Below the pieces are notes generated by a model that was not told the DNA's origin, searched no databases, and saw only the letters and a program-made list of their open reading frames with translations. The position numbers and the translations under genes are program-made. Below, piece after piece: positions 1 to 7,064 of a stretch of DNA of 39,014 nt (positions within the stretch are counted from its first letter, which is position 1; each line of letters begins with the position of its first letter). Source of the stretch: CAIZIN01 sp964483025 (GTDB lineage Bacteria > Patescibacteriota > Minisyncoccia > Phycocordibacterales > CAIZIN01); assembly GCA_964483025.1 (NCBI GenBank), contig CAYZZT010000003.1, positions 1 to 39,014 of the forward strand, in the 5' to 3' direction.

Positions 1-145
1 TTAATTAATTTCTAATTTCTTAATTCTACTGTCCTACTTCAAAGGTTTCCAGTTCTACTTCTGGGTGAACTAACAGGTCTCAAAGCCTGTGTCTGTACAA
101 ACAATCTGCTACGGCCCGCCGGAAACAGAACAAACAAAATAATAA

Positions 146-808
146 ATGAAAACAAGAACAATGCCCGCGTTTATGGTCCGCCAAAACGCTATGACGAACG
201 AAGAGTGGATAATGACGATAGAGACTCTGGCTGATGCAATCAGGCCACATATGAATAACCTGACTTTGAAGTCATTGGTTGATGTACGAATTATCTTCGA
301 TGATTACGGCCGTCATTCACTGGAAAAATATCGTATGGGTACCTACAACATCTGTTATGATCCTGGATGCACAGTGATGGTTCGTGCAATATACCCACCT
401 GAAGATGATCGTATCTCTGTTAATGACTTTAGATATTCAGATGATGACATAGAACCAAAAATGCCTATTAGTCAAGTTCAAAGATTGTGGGGTTTTTCAA
501 AAACAGGTCAGTGGCTCAGGATTGAAGTTCGGAGTGATATCACCAATGAGGTTGTACCTCCGCACATCAATAGGCGTTGTACGCCAAAATTTGTTAGTAT
601 TATGTGCGCTGAGCTCAATGATGCATTCTGGAAATTCACCAGCCTTACTCCGAAGAAGTTCTACTATTTGTTTGCCGCGTCTATCAAGATACTTTTAGAC
701 AAACGCAGGGAAATTCTGAGTGAAGTACTTGAATTGGATACTTTTATGCGTCAAATTGAATTTCGACTTGCCGAGTTTCCTGATAGTGCTTCCAAGTTTG
801 GAGAATAG
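146..808 (+). CDS. Orphan protein, 220 aa
   Basis: I do not recognise a family. The protein is soluble, with no signal peptide or membrane segment, and mixes acidic and aromatic stretches. A YPPEDD motif lies near residue 80 and the C-terminal third looks helical. The ATG at 146 is the first start in frame; no clear Shine-Dalgarno precedes it, and ATG 191 is a possible later start. Base composition is more balanced than in the AT-rich housekeeping genes of this window. A terminator-like hairpin follows closely, so it is probably a single-gene unit. Coding status is supported by length and the absence of a competing frame. Confidence 0.6.
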   Translation: MKTRTMPAFMVRQNAMTNEEWIMTIETLADAIRPHMNNLTLKSLVDVRIIFDDYGRHSLEKYRMGTYNICYDPGCTVMVRAIYPPEDDRISVNDFRYSDDDIEPKMPISQVQRLWGFSKTGQWLRIEVRSDITNEVVPPHINRRCTPKFVSIMCAELNDAFWKFTSLTPKKFYYLFAASIKILLDKRREILSEVLELDTFMRQIEFRLAEFPDSASKFGE

Positions 809-819
809 TTTGCAACACC

Positions 820-849
820 ACACCTTAGCGAAAGCTCGGGTGTTTTTTA
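820..849 (+). terminator. Rho-independent terminator after the orphan gene
   Basis: ACACC pairs with GGTGT around an inner AGC/GCT stem with a GAAA loop, followed by six T. The stem is short, so it is a weak to moderate terminator. Confidence 0.5.
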
Positions 850-920
850 TATTCTATTGCTTTTTTTGAATATTTTTAGCATCTTTAAATATTAACTTAA
901 ATATATTTTCAACTGAGCCA

Positions 921-1081
921 CATTCATCCCCATAGCGTAGCTCAGGGGATGAATGCGGAGAGTGGAAAGGGGGTCGGGGAAAACTCTAGTTTTCCCCGTG
1001 GAGGAGAGCAGACGAAGTCGTTGAGAACCGAGAGGGTCTCAAAAATGAAGATTCCTCGACAGTTTGCTGCGAGGAGCTTCA
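921..1081. repeat. Three consecutive hairpins in intergenic DNA
   Basis: Three inverted repeats follow each other: 921-931 with 945-955 (11 bp), 975-985 with 988-998 (11 bp, GC-rich ends), and 1046-1058 with 1070-1081 (two 5-bp stems, TGAAG/CTTCA and CCTCG/CGAGG). The last one overlaps the 3' end of the leftward chorismate mutase-like gene and supplies its final codons. No T-run follows on either strand, so these look like dispersed structured repeats and not simple terminators. Confidence 0.55.
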
Positions 1082-1287
1082 TTTAATTTTGGATTAATCT
1101 TTTTTTCTGAACTTAATTTTTTAAGTTTATTTAATATGAATATTTCTCTCTCTTTTTGGTCTATGGGTATTCCTTCTTTCTTTTTATATTTTCCAACGGA
1201 AGGCATATATGATTGTCTTTTGATAATCATATCTATAATTTTGATATCAATCTTGTCGATATTTGCTCTAATCGATTTTAGGTTCAT
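1039..1287 (-). CDS. Chorismate mutase type II-like domain, short
   Basis: Residues 5-60 read like the AroQ helical fold: an N-terminal helix of the form R-x-x-I-D-x-I-D, a central R-Q-S-Y-M-P-S-V-G-K-Y-K-K, and a downstream D-Q-K-E-R-E. In the family these positions carry the Arg, Lys and Glu residues that bind chorismate and drive its rearrangement to prephenate. The last ~14 residues are encoded by a hairpin repeat, so the third helix is cut short or replaced; family members are usually 85-100 aa. Its ATG lies inside the end of the upstream SDR gene (20-bp overlap), implying translational coupling. No other aromatic pathway gene is in the window. Activity is uncertain. Confidence 0.6.
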   Translation of the reverse strand: MNLKSIRANIDKIDIKIIDMIIKRQSYMPSVGKYKKKEGIPIDQKEREIFILNKLKKLSSEKKINPKLNEAPRSKLSRNLHF

Positions 1288-1954
1288 TTGTTATTATTTG
1301 GCCGGGCCTTTTAATAATTAATTGAGGATCTGGTGCTTCTTGTTCCAAATTGTTTACTATCTTTTCGGCAACAGATTCAACAGACATAAATTCATCAAAA
1401 TTTTCAGGTTTGGTTTTATTAAATAAGTCACTTTTAAATCCACCCGGATATACTCCAACAACTGATATATTTGTATCTTTTAATTCATCTCGAATACAAT
1501 TCGTCAATCCTCTTATTGCATATTTACTTGAAACATATGCGCTTCCGCTTGAACCATTCATTCCATCAAAAGCTGTGGTTGAGCAAATATTAACGATTGT
1601 GCCGTATTTCTGCTCTTTCATTTGTCTTATAGCTACTCTCATACCAAAAAAAGTTCCAAAGAAATTTGTTTGAAAAAGATCTTGAACTTCATTTGCGCTA
1701 AAATTCTCTATTGGTTTTTTTGGTAGCCATACTCCTGCATTATTTATCCAAATATCAACCTTTCCATATTTATTTATTACTTCATTCATTAAATTAGATA
1801 AGTCCTCTTCGCGAGTAACATCCGCCTTTATTCCGGGAGATTCTATTTGTCGCCCCGAGGATATAACCGTAGCTCCTTTTGCCGTAAGCATGTCAGCCAT
1901 TGTTTTTCCAAGCCCTTTTCCGGCCCCAGTTATGATAATTATTTTATCTTTCAT
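1268..1954 (-). CDS. Short-chain dehydrogenase/reductase (SDR)
   Basis: A classical SDR of normal length (228 aa). The cofactor loop TGAGKGLG is at residues 9-16, NNAG at 71-74, the catalytic Ser near 125, and YVSSK gives Tyr140 and Lys144; PGG follows at 170-172. These establish a Rossmann-fold NAD(P)-dependent oxidoreductase. The substrate cannot be read from the sequence. An early S-S-G-R after the second strand is more compatible with NADP than NAD, but this is weak. It precedes and overlaps the chorismate mutase-like gene on the same strand. Soluble cytoplasmic enzyme. Confidence 0.92.
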   Translation of the reverse strand: MKDKIIIITGAGKGLGKTMADMLTAKGATVISSGRQIESPGIKADVTREEDLSNLMNEVINKYGKVDIWINNAGVWLPKKPIENFSANEVQDLFQTNFFGTFFGMRVAIRQMKEQKYGTIVNICSTTAFDGMNGSSGSAYVSSKYAIRGLTNCIRDELKDTNISVVGVYPGGFKSDLFNKTKPENFDEFMSVESVAEKIVNNLEQEAPDPQLIIKRPGQIITNEPKID

Positions 1955-2001
1955 TAGGGTATTTTAACAGAAGGGAAGAAAGAAAGCACGAAGAAAAAAG
2001 C

Positions 2002-2025
2002 AATAGTATTGTCTATGATACTATT
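2002..2025. repeat. Dispersed AATAGTAT palindrome, copy 1
   Basis: AATAGTAT and ATACTATT flank an 8-nt centre. The same 24-nt element, with one base changed, recurs at 8871-8894. Located in the spacer upstream of the SDR gene. Confidence 0.6.
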
Positions 2026-2078
2026 GGACTCCGAAGACCTTGCCTTGGTTGGAAGGAGATTGAGATAGTGGAGGTGTT

Positions 2079-2675
2079 TTATATTCCAAAATTCTCGTTC
2101 ATTTTTTGAACGAAATATGTACGAGCAGATTCATCTTGTATGCATCCGCCAACATATTTTTTATCCCAAGCTCGAGAAAGTAGTTGTTCTTTGATTTTTT
2201 CTGGCTGATCAAATAATTCACCAATATCAATAAGTACAATCTCGGCATTATTATTTAGTCCATAATTTTTGGTTATATTGAAACTCTTGTCTATTATTCC
2301 TCTTTCCAAAAGCTGTTTATTGAAAATAATAAACTTATCAATAATTTTTTTTATTTCTGACGTATCAGAGTTAGAAAATATTTCATGTAATGGTTGAACT
2401 TTATCTTGTTCAAAATCCAGTGTGTTAAGAAATTTAGGATTACCTAACCATTCTTTCGGAATATCTTTTCTCTTCAAAGCTTCAAATGAAGCTAAAGCCT
2501 TCTTTTTCATACTTCTTGAAAAATCAGGAATTATCATGAGTGGGTCATCTTTAAATGGGAAAATGGTCTTCAGTATAACCCAGTATGATTTTATAGGATT
2601 ATGAAATTTCTTGAGAACACGACCGTTATTTAAATCATAAACACTATATTGCCATCCTTCGCCAATTTTTTTCAT
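2079..2675 (-). CDS. Protein-kinase-fold protein, possibly YrbL-like, degenerate
   Basis: The N-terminus resembles a kinase P-loop: I-G-E-G-W-Q-Y-S-V-Y followed by V-L-K-K-F, the usual lysine position. Around residues 130-155 a segment reading K-N-Y-G-L then I-V-L-I-D-I-G-E resembles the catalytic loop and metal-binding Asp of small kinase-like or aminoglycoside phosphotransferase-like proteins such as YrbL. The expected HxD catalytic Asp is not obvious, so it may be a pseudokinase. Its ATG overlaps the TGA of the upstream phosphatase gene (ATGA), so the two are co-translated. Function unknown. Confidence 0.5.
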   Translation of the reverse strand: MKKIGEGWQYSVYDLNNGRVLKKFHNPIKSYWVILKTIFPFKDDPLMIIPDFSRSMKKKALASFEALKRKDIPKEWLGNPKFLNTLDFEQDKVQPLHEIFSNSDTSEIKKIIDKFIIFNKQLLERGIIDKSFNITKNYGLNNNAEIVLIDIGELFDQPEKIKEQLLSRAWDKKYVGGCIQDESARTYFVQKMNENFGI

Positions 2676-3217
2676 AATAATTTAAACTTATCGAAATTAT
2701 ATTTCCAGCCGGGTTGCCATTTGAAATGGGTTGAGGTCAACTGCTCGTAAGGAACTCCGTTTATTAAATTTTCAATTCCGTATTGAGTTGCTCGGTGTCC
2801 GATAATCATCACTCGCTTTCCGTCATAGTTTTTTAACAAATCTTCAAGAAAAGATTTCATTCGAATCTTTGTTTGTTCGTAACTTTCTCCGTTTGGGAAA
2901 GGAGTGTGTATTCTCTTTGGTTTCTCTTCGTCGACTTCTTCACTTGGATGTTGAGTCAAATCGCCATAGTCGCATTCACGAAGTCTGGCATCTTTAATTA
3001 TTTGCCACTTGTCTCCAAAACCAATTTCTGCACTTTTGTAAGCACGTTGTAAATCTGAACAGAAAATCGTGTCAAAGTTATCGTCTTTGTATCTTTCTCC
3101 CATTTCTCTTGATTGTTGCTCGCCAAGGGGCGAAAGGGGAATATCATTATGACCTGAAGCAAGGTGTGCTTCATTATCAAATGTTGTTCCATGCGCTTCG
3201 AAGATTAATGTGATCAT
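2672..3217 (-). CDS. Histidine phosphatase superfamily protein
   Basis: I chose the ATG at 3217; the longer reading frame upstream adds a hydrophobic stretch that does not belong to the family. The protein starts M-I-T-L-I-F-E-A-H-G-T-T, where the family has R-H-G; the phospho-acceptor His is kept but the preceding Arg is Ala. Further motifs fit: S-P-L-G-E-Q-Q, then C-S-D-L-Q-R-A, then L-R-E-C-D-Y-G-D with the acid residue, and I-I-G-H-R-A with the second His. Likely a phosphomonoesterase or phosphoglycerate mutase-like enzyme with unknown substrate. It overlaps the kinase-like gene by 4 bp, which suggests a functional pair. Confidence 0.8.
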   Translation of the reverse strand: MITLIFEAHGTTFDNEAHLASGHNDIPLSPLGEQQSREMGERYKDDNFDTIFCSDLQRAYKSAEIGFGDKWQIIKDARLRECDYGDLTQHPSEEVDEEKPKRIHTPFPNGESYEQTKIRMKSFLEDLLKNYDGKRVMIIGHRATQYGIENLINGVPYEQLTSTHFKWQPGWKYNFDKFKLL

Positions 3218-3285
3218 GAAGGTATTATATATTAAAAGGGGGAGGAAGGGGAGGGCGGACTTTCGTATAAGTATATAAATAAATA

Positions 3286-3321
3286 AATAAAAAATCTCCG
3301 GCACTTTTGGGGGTGCCGGAG
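3286..3321 (-). terminator. Rho-independent terminator for the leftward membrane protein gene
   Basis: CTCCGGCAC (3296-3304) pairs with GTGCCGGAG (3313-3321). Read leftward it is followed by a T-run (AAAAAA on the plus strand at 3289-3294). Confidence 0.8.
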
Positions 3322-3348
3322 AGAATATTTTTGTGAACTTCTACGGGT

Positions 3349-3711
3349 TCACGAGGTGGGGGATGATTTGGGGAATGGTTTGGGGTTGAAGATTGATGGT
3401 ATTGTGAGTATAACTGCCCAAAACCAGATCAAAACTCCGCTTCCACAGACCACGGTTGATATCGTCTCGCCAAACCTTGGCAGTATAAACCACGAGGCCA
3501 CATAAATGACGAGGCCTATGATCGCCAGAGTTGCAGTGGTCTTCCGTTCAAATGAGAGCACGGTTCCGCTGACGACGAACAGTAGGGTGATGATTGGTGA
3601 GAACGGGGCGAATACATAGGAAATGAAACATAGCACCGCGAGCAACATCGTCACGAAGAGAGCGAGACTAAGTGTTTCGCCCAGATTACGAATACAGTTT
3701 GGAATGAACAT
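3349..3711 (-). CDS. Orphan integral membrane protein, 120 aa
   Basis: Three to four hydrophobic segments (roughly residues 13-35, 37-52, 60-78 and 85-105) and a Pro-rich cytoplasmic-looking tail. No family recognised. It has its own consensus promoter just upstream and its own terminator, so it is a single-gene unit. G+C content of its codons is higher than in neighbouring housekeeping genes, which fits an accessory gene. Confidence 0.6.
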   Translation of the reverse strand: MFIPNCIRNLGETLSLALFVTMLLAVLCFISYVFAPFSPIITLLFVVSGTVLSFERKTTATLAIIGLVIYVASWFILPRFGETISTVVCGSGVLIWFWAVILTIPSIFNPKPFPKSSPTS

Positions 3712-3746
3712 AGTGGTTATTTGGTTGGTAGTTTGAGTCCTTATAT

Positions 3747-3775
3747 ATTATAGCATGTTACATAATTAATGTCAA
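3747..3775 (-). promoter_or_regulatory. Consensus sigma-70 promoter for the membrane protein gene
   Basis: Read on the minus strand: TTGACA (3775-3770), 17-nt spacer, TATAAT (3752-3747). Both hexamers match consensus exactly, and the DNA around the -35 is shared with a second promoter at 5393-5421. Confidence 0.85.
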
Positions 3776-3795
3776 ATGCTATAGGCGAAAGTATA

Positions 3796-4065
3796 TTTTG
3801 GGGGAGGTTGAACCTCCGGAGATTTAAAGGAACAAGGAAGTAATGATTTTGAAGGAGGTTAAACCTCCAGAGATTGGAAGTTTGGATTTTGGGGGAGGTT
3901 GAACCTCCGGAGATTTTTTGGGGGAGGTTGAACCTCCGGAGATTTAAAGGAACAAGGAAGTAATGATTTTGAAGGAGGTTAAACCTCCAGAGATTGGAAG
4001 TTTGGATTTTGGGGGAGGTTGAACCTCCGGAGATTTTTTGGGGGAGGTTGAACCTCCGGAGATTT
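3796..4065. repeat. 120-bp tandem repeat (2.25 copies) of GGAGGTT/AACCTCC palindromes
   Basis: The sequence repeats with a period of exactly 120 bp and no differences seen between copies. Each unit holds three 15-bp palindromes of the form GGAGGTT-G/A-AACCTCC, and seven occur in total (near 3803, 3854, 3893, 3923, 3974, 4013 and 4043). The centre base is G or A. GGAGGT is also the sequence that pairs with the 16S anti-Shine-Dalgarno. The array fills most of the 373-base gap between two leftward orphan genes. No ORF lies in it. Confidence 0.9.
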
Positions 4066-4084
4066 TTTTGAGCGTAAAAAATAG

Positions 4085-4660
4085 TTATCCGGCCAATTCA
4101 AATTGAGTATAGCCCTTATCTATCAAGTGTGAAAACACGGGCACTAGTACTGAAAGAACTTTTGTGTTCGCATCCTGTACATCATTAAAGAACTTCTCAT
4201 CAGCTCTATGGCCAACTCTTGTGCCATCTCCCACAAGCTCGTTCATACGATCACTAAGTATGCTATTTGCTTCGCTTCGTACTTCCAACTTTTGTTTCAA
4301 ATCATCGATATCTATCTTGCACTCAATTAACGCTTTCATTATGTCCTTATTGAAATCGTTTCTGGTACCATTGTAATATTTTTCAGAATGTATACCTTCC
4401 TTGATAGACTTGGCATAAGCCTCATCGCTTACTCGCTCTAATGTTCTTATTGGTGTATTGTCTTTTTCTTCAGAATCATATTTCCACAACAATCGTGCTA
4501 CCCTCAAAGGGAAATTATTAAGATCCCATTTAAAGTCTCGGTACGACTCCTTTTCATCTTCGGTCCAATCAGCATATGATTTTTCGATTGGAAAAGCACT
4601 AAATCTAGTTTCGTAGCTAGATTGAATTTTTTCTGGATTGGCTATTATTTTAGGATTCAT
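4085..4660 (-). CDS. Orphan soluble protein, 191 aa
   Basis: Charged, mostly helical by composition, with no membrane segment, signal peptide or recognisable motif. An S-Y-A-D-W-T-E-D-E-K stretch lies near residue 30, and the C-terminal half (L-K-Q-K-L-E-V-R) could form a coiled coil. Located immediately upstream (in its own reading direction) of the tandem palindrome array, so its transcript would run into it. I see no close partner gene. Confidence 0.6.
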   Translation of the reverse strand: MNPKIIANPEKIQSSYETRFSAFPIEKSYADWTEDEKESYRDFKWDLNNFPLRVARLLWKYDSEEKDNTPIRTLERVSDEAYAKSIKEGIHSEKYYNGTRNDFNKDIMKALIECKIDIDDLKQKLEVRSEANSILSDRMNELVGDGTRVGHRADEKFFNDVQDANTKVLSVLVPVFSHLIDKGYTQFELAG

Positions 4661-4733
4661 ATATGTAGTTTATCATTATTAAGATTTTAGACCAGTTGAT
4701 TTGGGGAGGACCGACTTCCGTAGAAACTTCTTT

Positions 4734-4773
4734 AAGAAGAAAACCCGCCGCAACTTTCATTGCTAAGCGGGCT
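4734..4773 (-). terminator. Terminator for the Cys-knuckle protein gene
   Basis: On the minus strand CCCGC-TTAGCAA and TTGC-GGCGGG form a stem with a short loop, followed by TTTTCTTC. It lies just beyond the stop codon at 4792. Confidence 0.75.
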
Positions 4774-4791
4774 TATGGGTTTTGACACACT

Positions 4792-5217
4792 CTATTCTTC
4801 GTCTTCGTACTGACACTGACAGAACTCTGGTAGATGTCCGCAGATTGAACATCTCTCATTGGCATGTTCGAGCCACAAGGGAATTTCTTCTTCCTCGGGG
4901 CCGGGCAGTCCCATTTGTGGAACTTCGAGCTTGTAGTCATCTTCGTCCGAAGTGCAGGTGCACCTCGAACCAATATGTCCACAATCTCGACATGAATCTT
5001 CATATGGATATTTGTCCGATAGATCCTCGTAGCAATCGAAATGTTTCATTCTTTCACTTTCGAGTGCTTCCATCTGCTGGTAATACTCTTCCGGTAACAG
5101 TTGATCGTCCGCCGATTGACGTAACTTTTCATCTGCAATGGTGGAGTACCACTTTTCGATCTGCTTATTCAACTTGTAATTTCTGTAACTCTGAACTAAC
5201 CTTTCAATAATAGACAT
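4792..5217 (-). CDS. Small acidic protein with two CxxCGH-CxC knuckles
   Basis: 141 aa. Two copies of the same Cys motif are visible: C-R-D-C-G-H-I-G-S-R-C-T-C and C-S-I-C-G-H-L-P-E-F-C-Q-C, each C-x2-C-G-H-x4-C-x-C, near residues 76-88 and 122-134. Such patterns usually bind Zn, so two small zinc knuckles are likely. The N-terminal half is helical and charged and the C-terminus is very acidic. An AAAGGA ribosome-binding site precedes the ATG. It is expressed from the consensus promoter at 5393-5421 behind a ~175-nt leader. Family and function unknown; protein or nucleic-acid binding is inference. Confidence 0.7.
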   Translation of the reverse strand: MSIIERLVQSYRNYKLNKQIEKWYSTIADEKLRQSADDQLLPEEYYQQMEALESERMKHFDCYEDLSDKYPYEDSCRDCGHIGSRCTCTSDEDDYKLEVPQMGLPGPEEEEIPLWLEHANERCSICGHLPEFCQCQYEDEE

Positions 5218-5232
5218 AATATTCCTTTGTTT

Positions 5233-5382
5233 TTACCGACGGGATTGCCGATAATTAGGAATACTCACTCTTTCTTGCACCCTTGGGAGGTGTGGGAGAA
5301 TGCTAGCTCGGTTGCCGCCGTACCCAGTAATGGCAACTTTGTCTTCCTCAAACCGCGGGAAGTAGGCTAGATAACATGGCAA
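5233..5382 (-). CDS. Possible 49-aa leader ORF (TTG start)
   Basis: The leader between the promoter at 5393 and the Cys-knuckle gene contains an open frame beginning at a TTG that would encode a basic protein-like sequence ending R-Q-S-R-R. AAAAGG lies almost directly against the TTG, which is too close for normal initiation. Upstream codons of the same frame run through the promoter and cannot be used. It may be a small protein or no gene at all. Confidence 0.2.
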   Translation of the reverse strand: MPCYLAYFPRFEEDKVAITGYGGNRASILPHLPRVQERVSIPNYRQSRR

Positions 5383-5392
5383 ACCTTTTGTA

Positions 5393-5421
5393 ATTATAGC
5401 ATACCACACAATTAATGTCAA
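5393..5421 (-). promoter_or_regulatory. Consensus sigma-70 promoter for the Cys-knuckle gene
   Basis: Minus strand: TTGACA (5421-5416), 17-nt spacer, TATAAT (5398-5393). The segment from -35 upstream (5410-5442) is almost identical to 3764-3796 at the other consensus promoter, about 33 bp. Confidence 0.85.
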
Positions 5422-5523
5422 ATGCTATAGGCGAAAGTATATATTTAAAGCCATATTTTGGAATTTTAGAGGGGTGGGACTTGGAACGTGAGATTAATGC
5501 GGGACTTGGGCTCGGGATAGAAA

Positions 5524-5808
5524 TTAAGTATGCTTTAAAAATCCAATTAAGTAAGCAATGGCAAACACTAGAGAAAGTATTTTCACAAGTAAGATACCAC
5601 CCTTTTTGCCTAAGTAAATATAACCAATTCCAAAAAAACCAATCAATATTGGTAACATCATCACAATGAAAACTTTAATGAAAGGAAGCAGACCATAGGA
5701 AAACTTTTTATCAAACATATTAAAATAGCTCATTGACGCAAAGAACAGCACAATGCTAAATAAACATATAAAACCTCCAATTAATCTTTGTTTTTTATAA
5801 ATTTCCAT
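5524..5808 (-). CDS. Orphan membrane protein, 94 aa
   Basis: Three hydrophobic segments are visible (about residues 8-28, 42-66 and 72-90) separated by Lys-containing loops. No family motif. Starts at an ATG in an AT-rich region without a convincing ribosome-binding site. It stands alone between the Cys-knuckle gene and the tRNA-Gln region. Confidence 0.55.
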   Translation of the reverse strand: MEIYKKQRLIGGFICLFSIVLFFASMSYFNMFDKKFSYGLLPFIKVFIVMMLPILIGFFGIGYIYLGKKGGILLVKILSLVFAIAYLIGFLKHT

Positions 5809-5833
5809 ATTTCAAATATTATTATATTATTCT

Positions 5834-6120
5834 GCTCTCGATCAGGAAATCTTTTCCATTACATGGATCGTATAGGTTTCGTATCGTACTCACTTTATTC
5901 CGTGGAATATACTTAACCTTTTTGAGTCCTTGTCAAAGTTTTGCTTTGAGTAGTAAAATCTTCCTCGATAATTCTTGCTGCCGATCAGGGAACCTCTATC
6001 CTTACAGGAGCTCTACACTTTTCGTATTTTTTCAAATGATTACATTTTCAAAAATATACTCAAAGTTTTCGAGTCCCTGCTTAAGTGCTTCAAGCACTTA
6101 AGGCAGAAAAATGCTTCGCT
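5834..6120 (-). repeat. Degenerate tRNA-Gln 3'-end copies and hairpins downstream of tRNA-Gln
   Basis: A 17-nt match to the tRNA-Gln 3' end (TGCTGCCGATCAGGGA plus one base) recurs at 5975-5991, and a weaker one (CTCGATCAGG) at 5832-5841, at intervals of ~147 bp. An inverted copy of the T-arm (TTCGAGTCCCTG, 6069-6080) faces the real one at 6134-6145, and a hairpin (6077-6106) lies beside it. A further element, CCTTACAGGAGCTCTACAC at 5999-6017, recurs near hicBA at 27563. No protein gene is credible here. Confidence 0.5.
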
Positions 6121-6124
6121 TTTG

Positions 6125-6195
6125 CTGCCGATCAGGGACTCGAACCCCAATAACATCCTTCAGAGGGATGTGTCCTACCATTAGACGAATCGGCA
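6125..6195 (-). tRNA. tRNA-Gln (anticodon CUG)
   Basis: Full cloverleaf on the minus strand: acceptor TGCCGAT/ATCGGCA with U1-A72 and G73 as expected for glutamine tRNAs, D-arm TCTAATGGTAGGA, anticodon stem CATCC/GGATG with loop CTCTGAA, and T-arm GGGG-TTCGAGT-CCC(T). CCA is not encoded. Confidence 0.95.
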
Positions 6196-6281
6196 ATGTA
6201 AGCACATCATACTAGAAAAATGACTTTTTTCAAGGGTAGATTAATTGATAACCAGTAAAAAATAATTAATAACACAGAACA

Positions 6282-6309
6282 TGGATTCTCGCCTTCGCAA
6301 GAATGACAG
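6282..6309. repeat. Interspersed TGGATTCC-GGAATGACA palindrome, copy 1
   Basis: Arms GGATTCTC/ (A)AGAATGACA around GCCTTCGC. This is the first of at least twelve copies of a ~30-bp element in the window, found in either orientation and almost only between genes. The others are at 10942, 13397, 13471, 17453, 17571, 24341, 27729, 28857 (weak), 33840, 37599 and 37643. Arms vary but usually remain complementary. Confidence 0.8.
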
Positions 6310-6314
6310 ATACA

Positions 6315-6357
6315 AAAACAGCGATTTTTTCTTCGGGAAAATCGCTGTTTTGTTTTT
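6315..6357. terminator. Strong hairpin with flanking A/T runs
   Basis: AAAACAGCGATTTT and AAAATCGCTGTTTT form a 14-bp stem with a TTCGG-type loop. T-runs follow on both strands, so it can stop transcription in both directions, including the leftward GAF gene. Confidence 0.8.
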
Positions 6358-6463
6358 GAATTATAAACTGGATTCTATTCCTAATTCATAATTCTTAATT
6401 CCTAATTCTGTTTCCCTCTGATCTGAACCGCCCGTGCTGTCACACTTCCATCTGCATATTTTT

Positions 6464-6979
6464 TTACTGATTGTCGTGGCCATGTAATTTTTTTTCTTTA
6501 TTGATTTCGTACTGAGCTTCTTTTGCTAATTCTAGGAAAGTCTCTAATTCACTATAATTTAGCCTTCTTGCTTTGTAGTCCTTTATACAAAATACTCCAA
6601 CAGGTAGGCCTGTTTGTTTATGATATAAATTTATTCCCGCATAAAATCTAATTGGATGCTGGGCTTTTACATGGGGGTTATCATAAAAATTTAAGTCTTT
6701 AAAAGTGTCTTCTATAATAAAAATATCACTTGCAAGAAGCGCGTGCCCGCAAAAAGAGATATCTCTAGGGGATTGTTTGATATTTATTCCTTTAAAAGAT
6801 TTAAACCATTCTCTGTCTTTGTCAATTATTGTTATTGTAGAAATTGGGACTTTAAGTTCTTCAGTAGCTGTTCGTGTAATTTTATCAAAACGTTCTTCTG
6901 GTTTAGTATCTAGAATATCTAACGACCTTATTATCTTTAGCCTGTCTTCCTCTTGTGGATGTAAGGAAGGTCGTTTCAT
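6464..6979 (-). CDS. Stand-alone GAF domain protein
   Basis: 171 aa. The order I-L-D-T-x-P-E-E-R-F-D-x-I-T, then D-R-E-W-F-K-S, S-F-C-G-H-A-L, and a final L-P-V-G-V-F-C-I-K-D matches the GAF domains that sit at the N-terminus of many bacterial sensor kinases and diguanylate cyclases. Here the GAF domain fills nearly the whole protein (about residues 20-160), with no attached output domain. It presumably binds a small ligand or senses redox state through Cys in the S-F-C-G-H motif; this is inference. Soluble and encoded alone downstream of rsmG on the same strand. Confidence 0.85.
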   Translation of the reverse strand: MKRPSLHPQEEDRLKIIRSLDILDTKPEERFDKITRTATEELKVPISTITIIDKDREWFKSFKGINIKQSPRDISFCGHALLASDIFIIEDTFKDLNFYDNPHVKAQHPIRFYAGINLYHKQTGLPVGVFCIKDYKARRLNYSELETFLELAKEAQYEINKEKKLHGHDNQ

Positions 6980-7064
6980 ACCTTAAGTTTGTGCTTAATG
7001 AAAAGGAATGTCAAGACCTAATCAAGTATAAAATATGGAGCATTTGATATGGTGGCTTATAGCC

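Noticed and set aside
3796..4065. CRISPR array
   Set aside because: The palindromes are 15 bp, and the sequence between them is itself repeated exactly with a 120-bp period, so there are no unique spacers and no cas genes.
5415..5669. Rightward ORF overlapping the promoter block and the 94-aa gene
   Set aside because: Opposite strand of a better membrane protein gene and starts in a promoter repeat.
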